In this document: piece by piece, positions 1 through 7,385 of the stretch
Layout of the letters: each line of letters begins with the position of its first letter
Position numbering within the stretch: position 1 is the stretch's first letter
Assembly: GCF_030160115.1 (NCBI RefSeq)
Contig: NZ_BSNS01000020.1
Location: forward strand, 124,001 to 188,000
DNA length: 64,000 nt
Source: Devosia nitrariae
Lineage (GTDB): Bacteria; Pseudomonadota; Alphaproteobacteria; Rhizobiales; Devosiaceae
Reading direction: 5' to 3'
Position numbers and translations under genes: made by a program
The notes under the pieces: generated by a model
Seen by the model: the letters and a program-made list of their open reading frames with translations, nothing else
Databases searched by the model: none
What the model was told of the DNA's origin: nothing

Positions 1-718
1 CAGCCGGCAGCAGATAACTCATGACGCCGCCATAACCGCCGCCGAGTGCCTCCTCGGCCCAGAACACCGTCGCCGTCACGGCGGCCGCCAGCAGGAATCC
101 ACCCGGATAGTCGATGCTGGGTTTGCGCCCGGTGTCGAAATTGGGCATGGCCCAGATCAGAACGGCAATGACGCCGATGCCGATCGGCAGGTTGATCAGG
201 AAAATGTATTCCCAACCGACAGTCTGGCTGATGACGCCGCCCGCCACCGGCCCAACAAGGCTTGCAACCGTGAACACGGCCGAGCTCATACCCTGGTACT
301 TTGCCCGTTCGCGTGGCTCGAAGAGGTCGGCGAGGATGCCGAAGGCAGAGGTCATCAGTCCACCCCCGCCAAGGCCCTGCAACACGCGGGCGGCGATCAG
401 GGACTCCATGGACCAGGCGAGGCCGCAGGCGAGCGAGCCCACGACGAAGAGGACGATGGCGACCATGAACACGCGTTTGCGCCCGAACAGGTCACCGAGC
501 TTGCCGTAGAAGGGCGTCACCGCTGCCGTCGCCAGGAGATACGCGGCGCCCACCCAGCCGAAGAGCTCGAGCTTGCCGAGGTCGGCAGCGATGGTAGGCA
601 ATGCCGTCGCCACGATCTGCGCATCGAGGACCCCCATGAAGAGGCCGACGAGCAGGGCGATGTAGATCGTCATTTTGCGGGAATGGGAAAGGCCTTGCGA
701 GGCAACCATATCGGTCAT
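1..718 (-). CDS. DHA2-family (EmrB/QacA type) drug:H+ antiporter, partial (C-terminus beyond window)
   Basis: This is an inner-membrane MFS exporter whose 3' end lies outside the window; 239 residues are visible. The start ATG at 718 is followed by a first membrane helix containing LDAQIVATALPTI (residues about 31-43), the DHA2-type motif. MFS motif A (GKLGDLFGRKR, about 72-82) sits between helices 2 and 3, and several further hydrophobic segments follow. The family exports toxic organic compounds using the proton gradient. It is divergent from a MarR gene, and the intergenic palindrome suggests repression by that MarR protein. The substrate cannot be told from sequence. Confidence 0.9.
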   Translation of the reverse strand, partial: MTDMVASQGLSHSRKMTIYIALLVGLFMGVLDAQIVATALPTIAADLGKLELFGWVGAAYLLATAAVTPFYGKLGDLFGRKRVFMVAIVLFVVGSLACGLAWSMESLIAARVLQGLGGGGLMTSAFGILADLFEPRERAKYQGMSSAVFTVASLVGPVAGGVISQTVGWEYIFLINLPIGIGVIAVLIWAMPNFDTGRKPSIDYPGGFLLAAAVTATVFWAEEALGGGYGGVMSYLLPA

Positions 719-763
719 GACAAACTCTTTAATGGATGGTCGCGCGAAAATGTGCTAGAGGCA

Positions 764-788
764 ATTATATGTCAATAGCACATATTAT
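764..788. promoter_or_regulatory. MarR-type operator palindrome
   Basis: Inverted repeat ATTATATGT / ACATATTAT with a 7-base spacer, in the AT-rich gap between the divergent exporter and MarR genes. Size and position fit the operator of an autoregulated MarR repressor that also controls the exporter. Binding is inferred. Confidence 0.6.
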
Positions 789-847
789 CAAACCTGCGCC
801 TGCCTGGCTTTGAGCCGCTCCGCTTTGCAGCACGACAAAGAGTTGAT

Positions 848-1453
848 ATGAGCCGCTTCATGAGCAAGGACAACACCGCCAGGGAAAAAAAGCCGGACGA
901 TCGGCTCCGGGACCACCATCTCCTGCAGCTCACCGATCACGGCATGTCGCGGCGGGCGGCCGAGGCCGTCGTCACCATCGACACGATCATGGGCAATATT
1001 CGCCGGTCCATGGCCCGGCGCGAGCTGATGCGGATGGCCATGCGCGACCTGGAGCTCGATCTGGATCCGGGTGTCTTCGACGTCATGTCGATCGTTGAAT
1101 CCTGCAGCGGCAGCGAGCATGAGGTGACGGTCGGTACCGTCGCCGAACGCCTCAATGTCGATCCCTCCCGCGCCAGCCGTATCGTTGCCGACGCGGTCGA
1201 GGCCGGCGTCGTCCGGCGCGTCGCCTCACAGGCCGATGCCCGACGCATCTGCCTCGAACTGACCGATGTTGGTCGCCGCCATGCTCTTGCGGTGCGCAAA
1301 TACAAGTGGCGCCGCTTCGCCGACGCCCTTGGCGATTGGCCTGAGGACGAGCTCGTCGAGTTCGCCCGACTCTTTGCCAAATTCAGCAGCTGGGTGGCGG
1401 ATGCCGACGCCAAGCATACGAAGGCCGTGGAAGCCGAGCGCGACAAGGACTAA
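848..1453 (+). CDS. MarR-family transcriptional regulator
   Basis: This 201-residue winged-helix regulator has an N-terminal helical dimerisation part, a recognition region near residues 90-110 (VGTVAERLNVDPSRASRIV) and a wing around RRVASQADARRICLELT. MarR proteins usually repress a neighbouring efflux pump and are released by phenolic or lipophilic ligands. It lies divergent to a DHA2 exporter with a palindrome between them, so it probably controls that pump and itself. An alternative ATG four codons downstream is possible. It is somewhat longer than a typical MarR (about 150 residues) because of charged tails at both ends. Confidence 0.88.
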   Translation: MSRFMSKDNTAREKKPDDRLRDHHLLQLTDHGMSRRAAEAVVTIDTIMGNIRRSMARRELMRMAMRDLELDLDPGVFDVMSIVESCSGSEHEVTVGTVAERLNVDPSRASRIVADAVEAGVVRRVASQADARRICLELTDVGRRHALAVRKYKWRRFADALGDWPEDELVEFARLFAKFSSWVADADAKHTKAVEAERDKD

Positions 1454-1486
1454 GTGCGCGTCCTCGGGTTCGACGCTCGACTGCGC

Positions 1487-2389
1487 CTACCCGAACACCA
1501 CCGTCTTGTGCCCGTTGAGCATCACCCGGCTTTCAAGGTGGAGCTTGACGGCTCGTGCCAGCACCCGGCTCTCGATATCGCGTCCTGCCGCGATCAGGTC
1601 GTCCGGGCTCATCGAATGCGTCACCCGTGCCGTTTCCTGCTCGATGATCGGCCCCTCGTCGAGGGCGGCCGTCACGTAGTGTGCCGTCGCCCCGATGAGC
1701 TTGACCCCACGCTCGTGCGCCTGATGGTAGGGCTTGGCGCCCTTGAAGCTCGGCAGGAACGAGTGATGGATGTTGATTGCCTTGCCGAAGAGCCGGTTCG
1801 AGAGATTGTCGGAAAGCACCTGCATATAGCGCGCGAGCACCACCAGGTCCGCACCCGTCTCTTTGACCAGGTCGATGACCTTGCCTTCCTGCTCGGCCTT
1901 GTTGTCCTTGGTCACCGGCCAGAGGTGGAAGGGAATCTCCTCGGCTTTGGCGATCCGCTCGGCATCGGCGTGGTTGGAGATGATCGCGGCCACCTCTGCG
2001 TCGAGCCAGCCGACACGGATCTGATAGAGCAGATGCAGCAGCGCATGGTCGAACTTGGAGACCATGATGATCATCTTGGGCTTGGTGGCCTGATCGGCGA
2101 TGGCCGTCTTCATGCCGAACCGTTCGACGGCGGGCTTCAACGCCCGCTCAATGTTCTCGCGACCGATCCCCGCCGGCATGGTGAAGGCAATGCGCATGAA
2201 GAACATGCCGGTTTGCCGGTCCCAGAACTGGTTGCTTTCGGCGATGTTGCCGCCGAGCGCCGCCAGCTCCGTGGTAATGGCCGCGACGATCCCCGGTCGG
2301 TCCGCGCATGAGAGCGTCAGCACATAGGTCGGTTGCTTGAGGGCCGTTTCCGGCGGGTTCGCCTGCACTTGTGCCGCTGCATTGCTCAT
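1487..2389 (-). CDS. purU: Formyltetrahydrofolate deformylase PurU
   Basis: Hydrolyses 10-formyl-THF to formate and THF. The 300-residue protein has an N-terminal ACT domain (YVLTLSCADRPGIVAAI, about residues 20-90) and a C-terminal formyltransferase fold. The active-site segment INIHHSFLPSFKGAKPYHQ supplies the Asn-His pair, and DEGPIIEQE the Asp. The start at 2389 was chosen because GAGGA lies just upstream; an in-frame extension of 11 residues has no such support. It is the last gene of the minus-strand MocDEF-like set. Here the likely job is recycling folate loaded with a one-carbon unit released by demethylation, rather than purine synthesis. Confidence 0.93.
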   Translation of the reverse strand: MSNAAAQVQANPPETALKQPTYVLTLSCADRPGIVAAITTELAALGGNIAESNQFWDRQTGMFFMRIAFTMPAGIGRENIERALKPAVERFGMKTAIADQATKPKMIIMVSKFDHALLHLLYQIRVGWLDAEVAAIISNHADAERIAKAEEIPFHLWPVTKDNKAEQEGKVIDLVKETGADLVVLARYMQVLSDNLSNRLFGKAINIHHSFLPSFKGAKPYHQAHERGVKLIGATAHYVTAALDEGPIIEQETARVTHSMSPDDLIAAGRDIESRVLARAVKLHLESRVMLNGHKTVVFG

Positions 2390-2477
2390 CTTGTGTCCTC
2401 GATAGTCCTGTACGAAATCCATCCCGCCCGGCGAGCAAGCGCACCGACATGACGCGGTTCGACGTGTTGCGTCTGCT

Positions 2478-3272
2478 CTAGCCGATTTCGACGAGGAACG
2501 CCTCCAGTTCCTCGGCCTCGATCGCTACTTCGTGCCGCGCCTCGGGATAAGCTCCCCCGCGCACATCGGCAACATATTCAGTGAACGCCGCGATTCGCTC
2601 GGCCTGCAGCCGTTCGTACTCGGCCGCGAAATTGCGGTAAACCTTGGCGTGACGCGGCACGTGTCCTCTATTGCTGCCGACGACGTCCGTTGCAAAGAGA
2701 TATTGCGCGTCGCACCCGGCGCCTGCGCCCATCGAGATCATGACGAGGGACGTGCGCTGGCTGATCGCCGCGGCGACGGGGCTCGGCACCACCTCTATCT
2801 CGGCCGCAAAGGCTCCCGCTTCCTCGAGCGCCTTGACCTGCTGCCAAACGAGCATGGCGGTTTCGGCCGTCTTGCCCACCGCCTTGAACCCGCCCGTCCA
2901 GGTGCGCTGCGACGGGATCAGGCCCGAATGACCGCAGACGGGGATACCTTCCTCGCGCAGCCGCCGCACGGTCTTGTAGCTCGCGGCGCAGTAGACCGCG
3001 TCGGCGCTGGCCTTGAGCACCTGGAACGCGCCGCGCAGATAATCTTCGGCGGTGACGAAGTCGCCGTATTCGAGGCCCGGAACTGCAAAGCAATTCGGCG
3101 CCGCGTCCCGAAAGTCGGGTCGCAGGACCAGGGCAGGGGGCACCGAGATCATGTCGACCCCAGCCTTCTCGGCCGCCTCGGCCTCCTCCATCGTCTCGAC
3201 CCGGAGCATGGTGAGTTGCCTTACGCCCTTCAACGCCCGGATGTCAGCTACCGTCGGCCGTGTGCGACCCAT
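2478..3272 (-). CDS. PanB-like (ketopantoate hydroxymethyltransferase-fold) protein, atypical active site
   Basis: A 264-residue TIM-barrel protein clearly related to PanB, which moves a hydroxymethyl group from methylene-THF to 2-oxoisovalerate. Recognisable PanB segments are PVCGHSGLIP (111-120), the GGFKAVGK loop (127-134), EVVP with the putative base Glu160, GAGAGCDAQ (182-190) and GHVPRHAK (203-210). The metal-site segments of canonical PanB (GDSLG, DLPF, KIEGG) read VPPALV, GLEYGD and YCAASY here, so the usual Mg ligands are not in place. It sits between purU and the ferredoxin reductase gene. A one-carbon or oxoacid role in demethylation is likelier than pantothenate synthesis. GGAG lies 6 bases before the ATG. 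Confidence 0.75.
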   Translation of the reverse strand: MGRTRPTVADIRALKGVRQLTMLRVETMEEAEAAEKAGVDMISVPPALVLRPDFRDAAPNCFAVPGLEYGDFVTAEDYLRGAFQVLKASADAVYCAASYKTVRRLREEGIPVCGHSGLIPSQRTWTGGFKAVGKTAETAMLVWQQVKALEEAGAFAAEIEVVPSPVAAAISQRTSLVMISMGAGAGCDAQYLFATDVVGSNRGHVPRHAKVYRNFAAEYERLQAERIAAFTEYVADVRGGAYPEARHEVAIEAEELEAFLVEIG

Positions 3273-3307
3273 GATGTTCTCCAGTCCCCGGATGTAGTCG
3301 ATTGTTA

Positions 3308-4543
3308 TTACGCCGCCAGCAGGCCCTTCAGCCGCACACCGGCATCTCCCAGGGCCGTCGGATCCGGCCGTGCGCCGCGCCCGATCAGCATCTCGGCAAG
3401 CCGGATGTCCTTTGCCACCGCATTGCCCGGGCCGATGCCGCTCGCCGCCACCAGCCGCCCGTCTGTCGCCAGATGGAAGTGGATCGTCGCGCCGTCCCCT
3501 AGCGCTCGCGTCACCGTCTCGTGCCCTTCATCGACAAGTCCCGTTATCTGCAGGGTCAGCTCGTATTGGTCCGACCAGAACCAGGGCACGCTCGCGATCG
3601 CCTCATTGGTGCCCATCATGTTGCGGGCGACGAGGTTCCCCTGGTCCTGCGCATTGCGCCAGCTTTCGAGCCGCACGCGTCTGCCGCCATAAATCGGCAA
3701 CGGATAGGAGCAGCAGTCACCCGCCGCGAAGATGTCGGGGTCGCTGGTGCGCAACATCTCGTCGACCGCAATGCCATTCTCGACGACAAGTCCCGCCGCT
3801 TCCGCCGGCCCGGTCACCGGCACCGCCCCGATGCCCACGACGATGAGGTCGGCGGCGATCTCGTTTCCGCTCGTCAATACGACCTGCGTGCCTGCCGCGT
3901 CGCACCGCAACTCCGCGATCCCATCTCCGAACATCATCCGCACGCCATGGGTTCGGTGCTCGTCCTCTACACGCCGCGCCAGGCTTTCCGGCACCCCCCG
4001 CGTCAAGAGCCGCGGCAAAGCCTCGATCAGCGTCACCTCCGCCCCGCGCCGGCGCGCGCTCGACGCCAGCTCCAGTCCAATGAACCCGCCGCCGATGATG
4101 GCGACATGCGCGCCGCCTTCGATCCGCGAGCGGATCGCCAGTGCGTCGTCATAGGTCCTGAGATAGGCGATCGATGCCGCATCCGCCCCTGGCACCGGCA
4201 GCCGGCGGGGCACGCAGCCCGTCGCCAGCAGCAGCCTGTCGTAGCCGAGCGTCTCCTCGCCCGAAAGCACAAGGCGCTTGTTCGGCCGGTCGATCGCCGT
4301 CACCCAGGTGCCGCCGCAAAAACTGATGTCCGCTTCTGTCAGCCGCTCGGTCGAGGCAATGGTCTTGGGAAGCGGGGTTTCCAGGCCCGCCATCGCCTGC
4401 TTGGAAAGCGGTGGGCGCTCATAGGGCAGGTACGTTTCCGCCCCGATCAGCGTCACGGCGCCGGCAAAGCCCTGCTCACGCAGCGCCAACGCCGCCCGTG
4501 CACCGCATTCTCCGGCGCCGACGATCACGAAACGCTCGCTCAC
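3308..4543 (-). CDS. FAD-dependent ferredoxin reductase (MocF-like)
   Basis: A 411-residue reductase that passes electrons from NAD(P)H through FAD to a Rieske ferredoxin. It has an N-terminal FAD Rossmann motif (VIVGAGECGARAAL), a central NAD motif (VAIIGGGFIGLELA, about residue 145) and the second FAD motif IFAAGDCCSYP (about 270), followed by a C-terminal reductase domain. The GTG at 4543 is preferred because AGGAG lies 7 bases upstream; a TTG ten codons earlier is possible. It directly follows the Rieske and desaturase-like genes, the same three-part set as MocD, MocE and MocF of rhizopine demethylation. Confidence 0.87.
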   Translation of the reverse strand: MSERFVIVGAGECGARAALALREQGFAGAVTLIGAETYLPYERPPLSKQAMAGLETPLPKTIASTERLTEADISFCGGTWVTAIDRPNKRLVLSGEETLGYDRLLLATGCVPRRLPVPGADAASIAYLRTYDDALAIRSRIEGGAHVAIIGGGFIGLELASSARRRGAEVTLIEALPRLLTRGVPESLARRVEDEHRTHGVRMMFGDGIAELRCDAAGTQVVLTSGNEIAADLIVVGIGAVPVTGPAEAAGLVVENGIAVDEMLRTSDPDIFAAGDCCSYPLPIYGGRRVRLESWRNAQDQGNLVARNMMGTNEAIASVPWFWSDQYELTLQITGLVDEGHETVTRALGDGATIHFHLATDGRLVAASGIGPGNAVAKDIRLAEMLIGRGARPDPTALGDAGVRLKGLLAA

Positions 4544-4582
4544 GGCTGTCTCCTCCCGACGGTCTTGCGACAACTCAAACCC

Positions 4583-4894
4583 CTAAACCGCGACGAAAAC
4601 CGCCCCATCCTCGACCTTGACCGGATAGGTCTTGAGGTTGATGCAGGCGGGCGCGCCCTTGGCCTCGCCGGTCTTGTAGTTGAAACGCCCGTTGTGCTTG
4701 GGGCACTCGATGATCTCGTCCATCACCAGTCCGTCAGCGAGGCAAATATGTTCATGCGTGCAGAGGCCTTCGGTGGCGAAATACTCGTCCTCGGGGCTGC
4801 GGTAGATGGCGAACACGCGCCCGCCATGGTCGAAGCGGATCACGTCCTCTTCCTCGATATTGTCGGCGGCGCACGCTTCGATCCAGTTCGCCAT
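4583..4894 (-). CDS. Rieske-type [2Fe-2S] ferredoxin (MocE-like)
   Basis: A 103-residue soluble Rieske ferredoxin. Cluster ligands are CTH at residues 45-47 and CPKH at 64-67, the CxH / CxxH pair of the family. It carries single electrons from the neighbouring reductase to the desaturase-like oxygenase. It lies 14 bases downstream of the oxygenase gene and 39 bases before the reductase start, so the three are almost certainly co-transcribed. Its length is typical for stand-alone Rieske ferredoxins. Assignment to a MocE-like role is from gene context. Confidence 0.9.
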   Translation of the reverse strand: MANWIEACAADNIEEEDVIRFDHGGRVFAIYRSPEDEYFATEGLCTHEHICLADGLVMDEIIECPKHNGRFNYKTGEAKGAPACINLKTYPVKVEDGAVFVAV

Positions 4895-4908
4895 TGCAGT
4901 CACTCCTC

Positions 4909-6000
4909 TTACTCGGCCGCCTGCGGGGCAGGGTCCGCGTGCAGTTCGTCCCTGTAGGGTTTGGCCGTCGGCGGCAGTTCGCGCTTGAGGTAATAGTCCT
5001 CGTAGCGCAGCTGGCGCAGGAAAGCCGGGATCATCTCGCGGTACCCGTCGATGATCGAAGTGTTGGGCGCCGGCAGGTCGTGCTTGATGAGCGCGTGCAA
5101 CCGCGGCAGCGCGTGGTAGGGCACCATGGGGAACATGTGGTGTTCGACATGGTAGTTCATGTTCCAGTAGATGAAGCGGCTGATCGGGTTCATGTGGACC
5201 GTGCGGCTGTTGAGCCGGTGGTCGGTGACGTTGTCCGCCAACCCGCCGTGCTGCAGCAGGCCTGTCATCACCGCGTGCCAGGCGCCGTAGAAACGCGGCA
5301 GGCCGATCAGCATCAGCGGCAGGATCGAGCCGAGCCAGATCGAAAGCGCGATTGTCGTTGCATAGATGGCAACCCATATCCGCGCCACGCGCACGACCTT
5401 GGCTTGCTCCATCTCGGGGATGAAGGTCTTCTCCTCGGCCGAAACGATTCCCGCTGCGTTGCGTCCCATGTCGATCACGGCATGCCAGACATCGAGGATG
5501 CCGAAGAAATTGAGGATTACCCGCGCAAGATCGGGCGGCCGCATTACCGCGATCTCCGGATCGCGTCCGACGATGATGGTGTCGGTGTGGTGCCGTGCGT
5601 GGCTCCAGCGCCAGGTGACGGGATTGCGCATCATCATGAACGAGGCGATCTGGTACACGACGTCGTTCATCCAGCGCGTCTTGAACGCCGTGCCGTGCCC
5701 GCATTCGTGCCAGCGCGAGTCTCCGGCCGAGCCGTAGAGTACGCCATAGGCGAGGAATACCGGCACCGCCCACCACGTGCCCCAGAGCGCAATGCCCGAT
5801 GCGCCGAGCACGACGAGCGAGCCGAGCCAGATGACGGTGTCGCGCATGGCCGGGCCGTCGGTGCGCTTCATCAGCTCCTTCATCTGCTTGCGTTCGATGT
5901 CGGTGTGGTACCACTCGGCGGCCGCCAGGCCATTCTCCACGGCCGCCTGCGCGTCGCGCCCGATGAGGCTGTAGTCTCGTTTGCTGGCAACGGTACTCAT
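4909..6000 (-). CDS. Membrane di-iron fatty-acid-desaturase-superfamily oxygenase (MocD-like)
   Basis: A 363-residue integral membrane di-iron enzyme with the three histidine boxes of the superfamily: HECGH (98-102), HARHH (134-138) and HVEHH (284-288), plus several hydrophobic segments. The start at 6000 is fixed by GGAGGAGG four bases upstream. In the rhizopine moc system, MocD with MocE and MocF is linked to O-demethylation of 3-O-methyl-scyllo-inosamine. Adjacency to Rieske and reductase genes and to a complete inositol pathway supports the same type of reaction here. A lipid desaturase or another hydroxylase is the alternative. Confidence 0.82.
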   Translation of the reverse strand: MSTVASKRDYSLIGRDAQAAVENGLAAAEWYHTDIERKQMKELMKRTDGPAMRDTVIWLGSLVVLGASGIALWGTWWAVPVFLAYGVLYGSAGDSRWHECGHGTAFKTRWMNDVVYQIASFMMMRNPVTWRWSHARHHTDTIIVGRDPEIAVMRPPDLARVILNFFGILDVWHAVIDMGRNAAGIVSAEEKTFIPEMEQAKVVRVARIWVAIYATTIALSIWLGSILPLMLIGLPRFYGAWHAVMTGLLQHGGLADNVTDHRLNSRTVHMNPISRFIYWNMNYHVEHHMFPMVPYHALPRLHALIKHDLPAPNTSIIDGYREMIPAFLRQLRYEDYYLKRELPPTAKPYRDELHADPAPQAAE

Positions 6001-6044
6001 GGTCCTCCTCCGGTGACGGTGCGCAACCATCCATTCGATTGCTA

Positions 6045-6075
6045 AGCCACATTGCCGCGCCGAGGCAATGTGGCT
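6045..6075. promoter_or_regulatory. Perfect 12-bp inverted repeat, candidate operator of the demethylase operon
   Basis: AGCCACATTGCC and GGCAATGTGGCT are perfect inverted arms with a 7-base spacer, 45 bases upstream of the mocD-like start and 70 bases upstream of the divergent LacI gene. A second, smaller repeat (TGATA-N5-TATCA, 6077-6091) lies beside it. Position suggests an operator for the LacI-type regulator. No T-run follows, so a terminator is unlikely. Confidence 0.6.
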
Positions 6076-6144
6076 ATGATAATTTCTATCAAAACCCTCA
6101 GAACGTCAGCATCATTCTGATGGAGTCCGTCAGGGAAGGGAACA

Positions 6145-7179
6145 ATGGCCAGACGCCCCACCGTCGCCGATCTTGCACGCGAGGCCGGGGTGAGCGTTGC
6201 CACCGTCGATCGGGTGCTCAATGCCCGCCTGCCGGTACGCCCGCAGACGGCCCACCGCGTCTACGAGGCAGCCGAGGCGATCGGCTATCACGGGCTCGGG
6301 CTCATCCGCCGGCGCGCTGAGGAAGCGCTGCCGCTCTACCGTTTCGGTTTCCTGCTCCAGCGCCCTGATCAGCTCTTCTATCAGGACTTCGCCCGCGCCC
6401 TCGATCAGGCGACGCTCGTGCCACATGCCGACTTCCGCGCCCAGCCCACGATACGGTTTCTGCCGTCGCAGAAGCCGTCGGACATCGTCGCCAACCTCGG
6501 GGAGTTGGCGCCGCATGTCGATACGATCGGCATGGTGGCGATCGACCATCCGGCCGTGACCGCGGCCGTCGCAGACGTCGAAGCCTCCGGAAAACCGGTC
6601 TTTTCCCTGCTCTCGGACTTCGCCACGGGTGTCCGCCGCGGCTATATCGGCACAAATAACCGCAAGGTCGGCCGCACTGCCGGCTGGCTGGTGGCCAAGG
6701 CCGCGCCGACCGCCGGAAAGGTTGCTGTTTTCGTCGGCAGCCATCGCTTCCATGGCCACGAAATGCGCGAGATAGGCTTCCGCTCCTATCTGCGAGAGGC
6801 CGCTCCGGACCTTGCCATAATCGACACGCAGGTCTCACTCGAGGATGCCGGTCTCGCCCACGAGGCGACGCTCGACATCCTGCGGCGCTACCCTGATCTC
6901 GTCGCGATCTATCTCGCCGGTGGCGGTACCGAGGGCGTCATATCGGCCCTGCGCGAGGAGAGCATGGCCGGTCGCGTTGTGCTGGTGTGCAACGAGATCA
7001 ATCCCGTGACCCATGCCGCGCTCGCCGACAATATCGCGACCGCCTTGATTGCCACGCCCTTGGCGGCCCTCTCCCAGGCACTTGTCGATTTGATGGCCGG
7101 CGCGCTCGCCCGCCCGCAAGCCGAGTCCGTCGGCCAGACCTTTCTGCCGTTTGACATATTCGTATCTGAAAACATTTGA
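6145..7179 (+). CDS. LacI-family transcriptional regulator of the demethylase/inositol region
   Basis: A 344-residue LacI-type regulator. The N-terminal helix-turn-helix (TVADLAREAGVSVATVDRV, residues 4-22) is of the VDRVLN subclass, and the rest is a periplasmic-binding-protein-like sensor domain (YIGTNNRKVGRTAGWLV). This subclass often controls import and use of inositol-like or pentose sugars. It is divergent from the mocD-like operon and upstream of the inositol importer operon, so it probably senses a substrate of the demethylase. The perfect palindrome at 6045-6075 is its most likely target. The ligand is unknown. Confidence 0.88.
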   Translation: MARRPTVADLAREAGVSVATVDRVLNARLPVRPQTAHRVYEAAEAIGYHGLGLIRRRAEEALPLYRFGFLLQRPDQLFYQDFARALDQATLVPHADFRAQPTIRFLPSQKPSDIVANLGELAPHVDTIGMVAIDHPAVTAAVADVEASGKPVFSLLSDFATGVRRGYIGTNNRKVGRTAGWLVAKAAPTAGKVAVFVGSHRFHGHEMREIGFRSYLREAAPDLAIIDTQVSLEDAGLAHEATLDILRRYPDLVAIYLAGGGTEGVISALREESMAGRVVLVCNEINPVTHAALADNIATALIATPLAALSQALVDLMAGALARPQAESVGQTFLPFDIFVSENI

Positions 7180-7279
7180 ACGGGAGACCGCTCGATCGAT
7201 CAGGTCGTCTTTTTGTAACGTTGCAGCGCCCATTTGTTCCGCAGATTTCTCGCGAACTGCCCGCTCGTGCTCGAATTTT

Positions 7280-7323
7280 GGAACGAAAATTCCGCATTGA
7301 CAAATAAACGGAACCTGTGTTTC
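7280..7323 (+). promoter_or_regulatory. iol promoter with tandem IolR-type operators (importer/iolG operon)
   Basis: Two GGAA-N6-TTYC sites, GGAACGAAAATTCC (7280-7293) and GGAACCTGTGTTTC (7310-7323), start exactly 30 bp apart. A consensus -35 TTGACA (7297-7302) lies between them, and a weak -10 (TTTCAT, 7320-7325) overlaps the second. A nearly identical block lies before iolC at 18855-18898. GGAA-N6-TTCC is the motif reported for RpiR-type IolR of Sinorhizobium. Confidence 0.85.
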
Positions 7324-7385
7324 ATTTACTCAAGAAAGGGATCGGACCTGTGCAAAAGGCCCGGCGCGACAGGGAGACAGCGACG

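Noticed and set aside
3521..6045. Two long plus-strand open frames opposite the MocDEF-like genes
   Set aside because: They mirror the reductase, Rieske and desaturase genes and are rich in Arg, His and Asp without any family pattern.
6045..6075. Terminator between the demethylase operon and the LacI gene
   Set aside because: The genes are divergent, so no transcript should end here, and there is no T-run.
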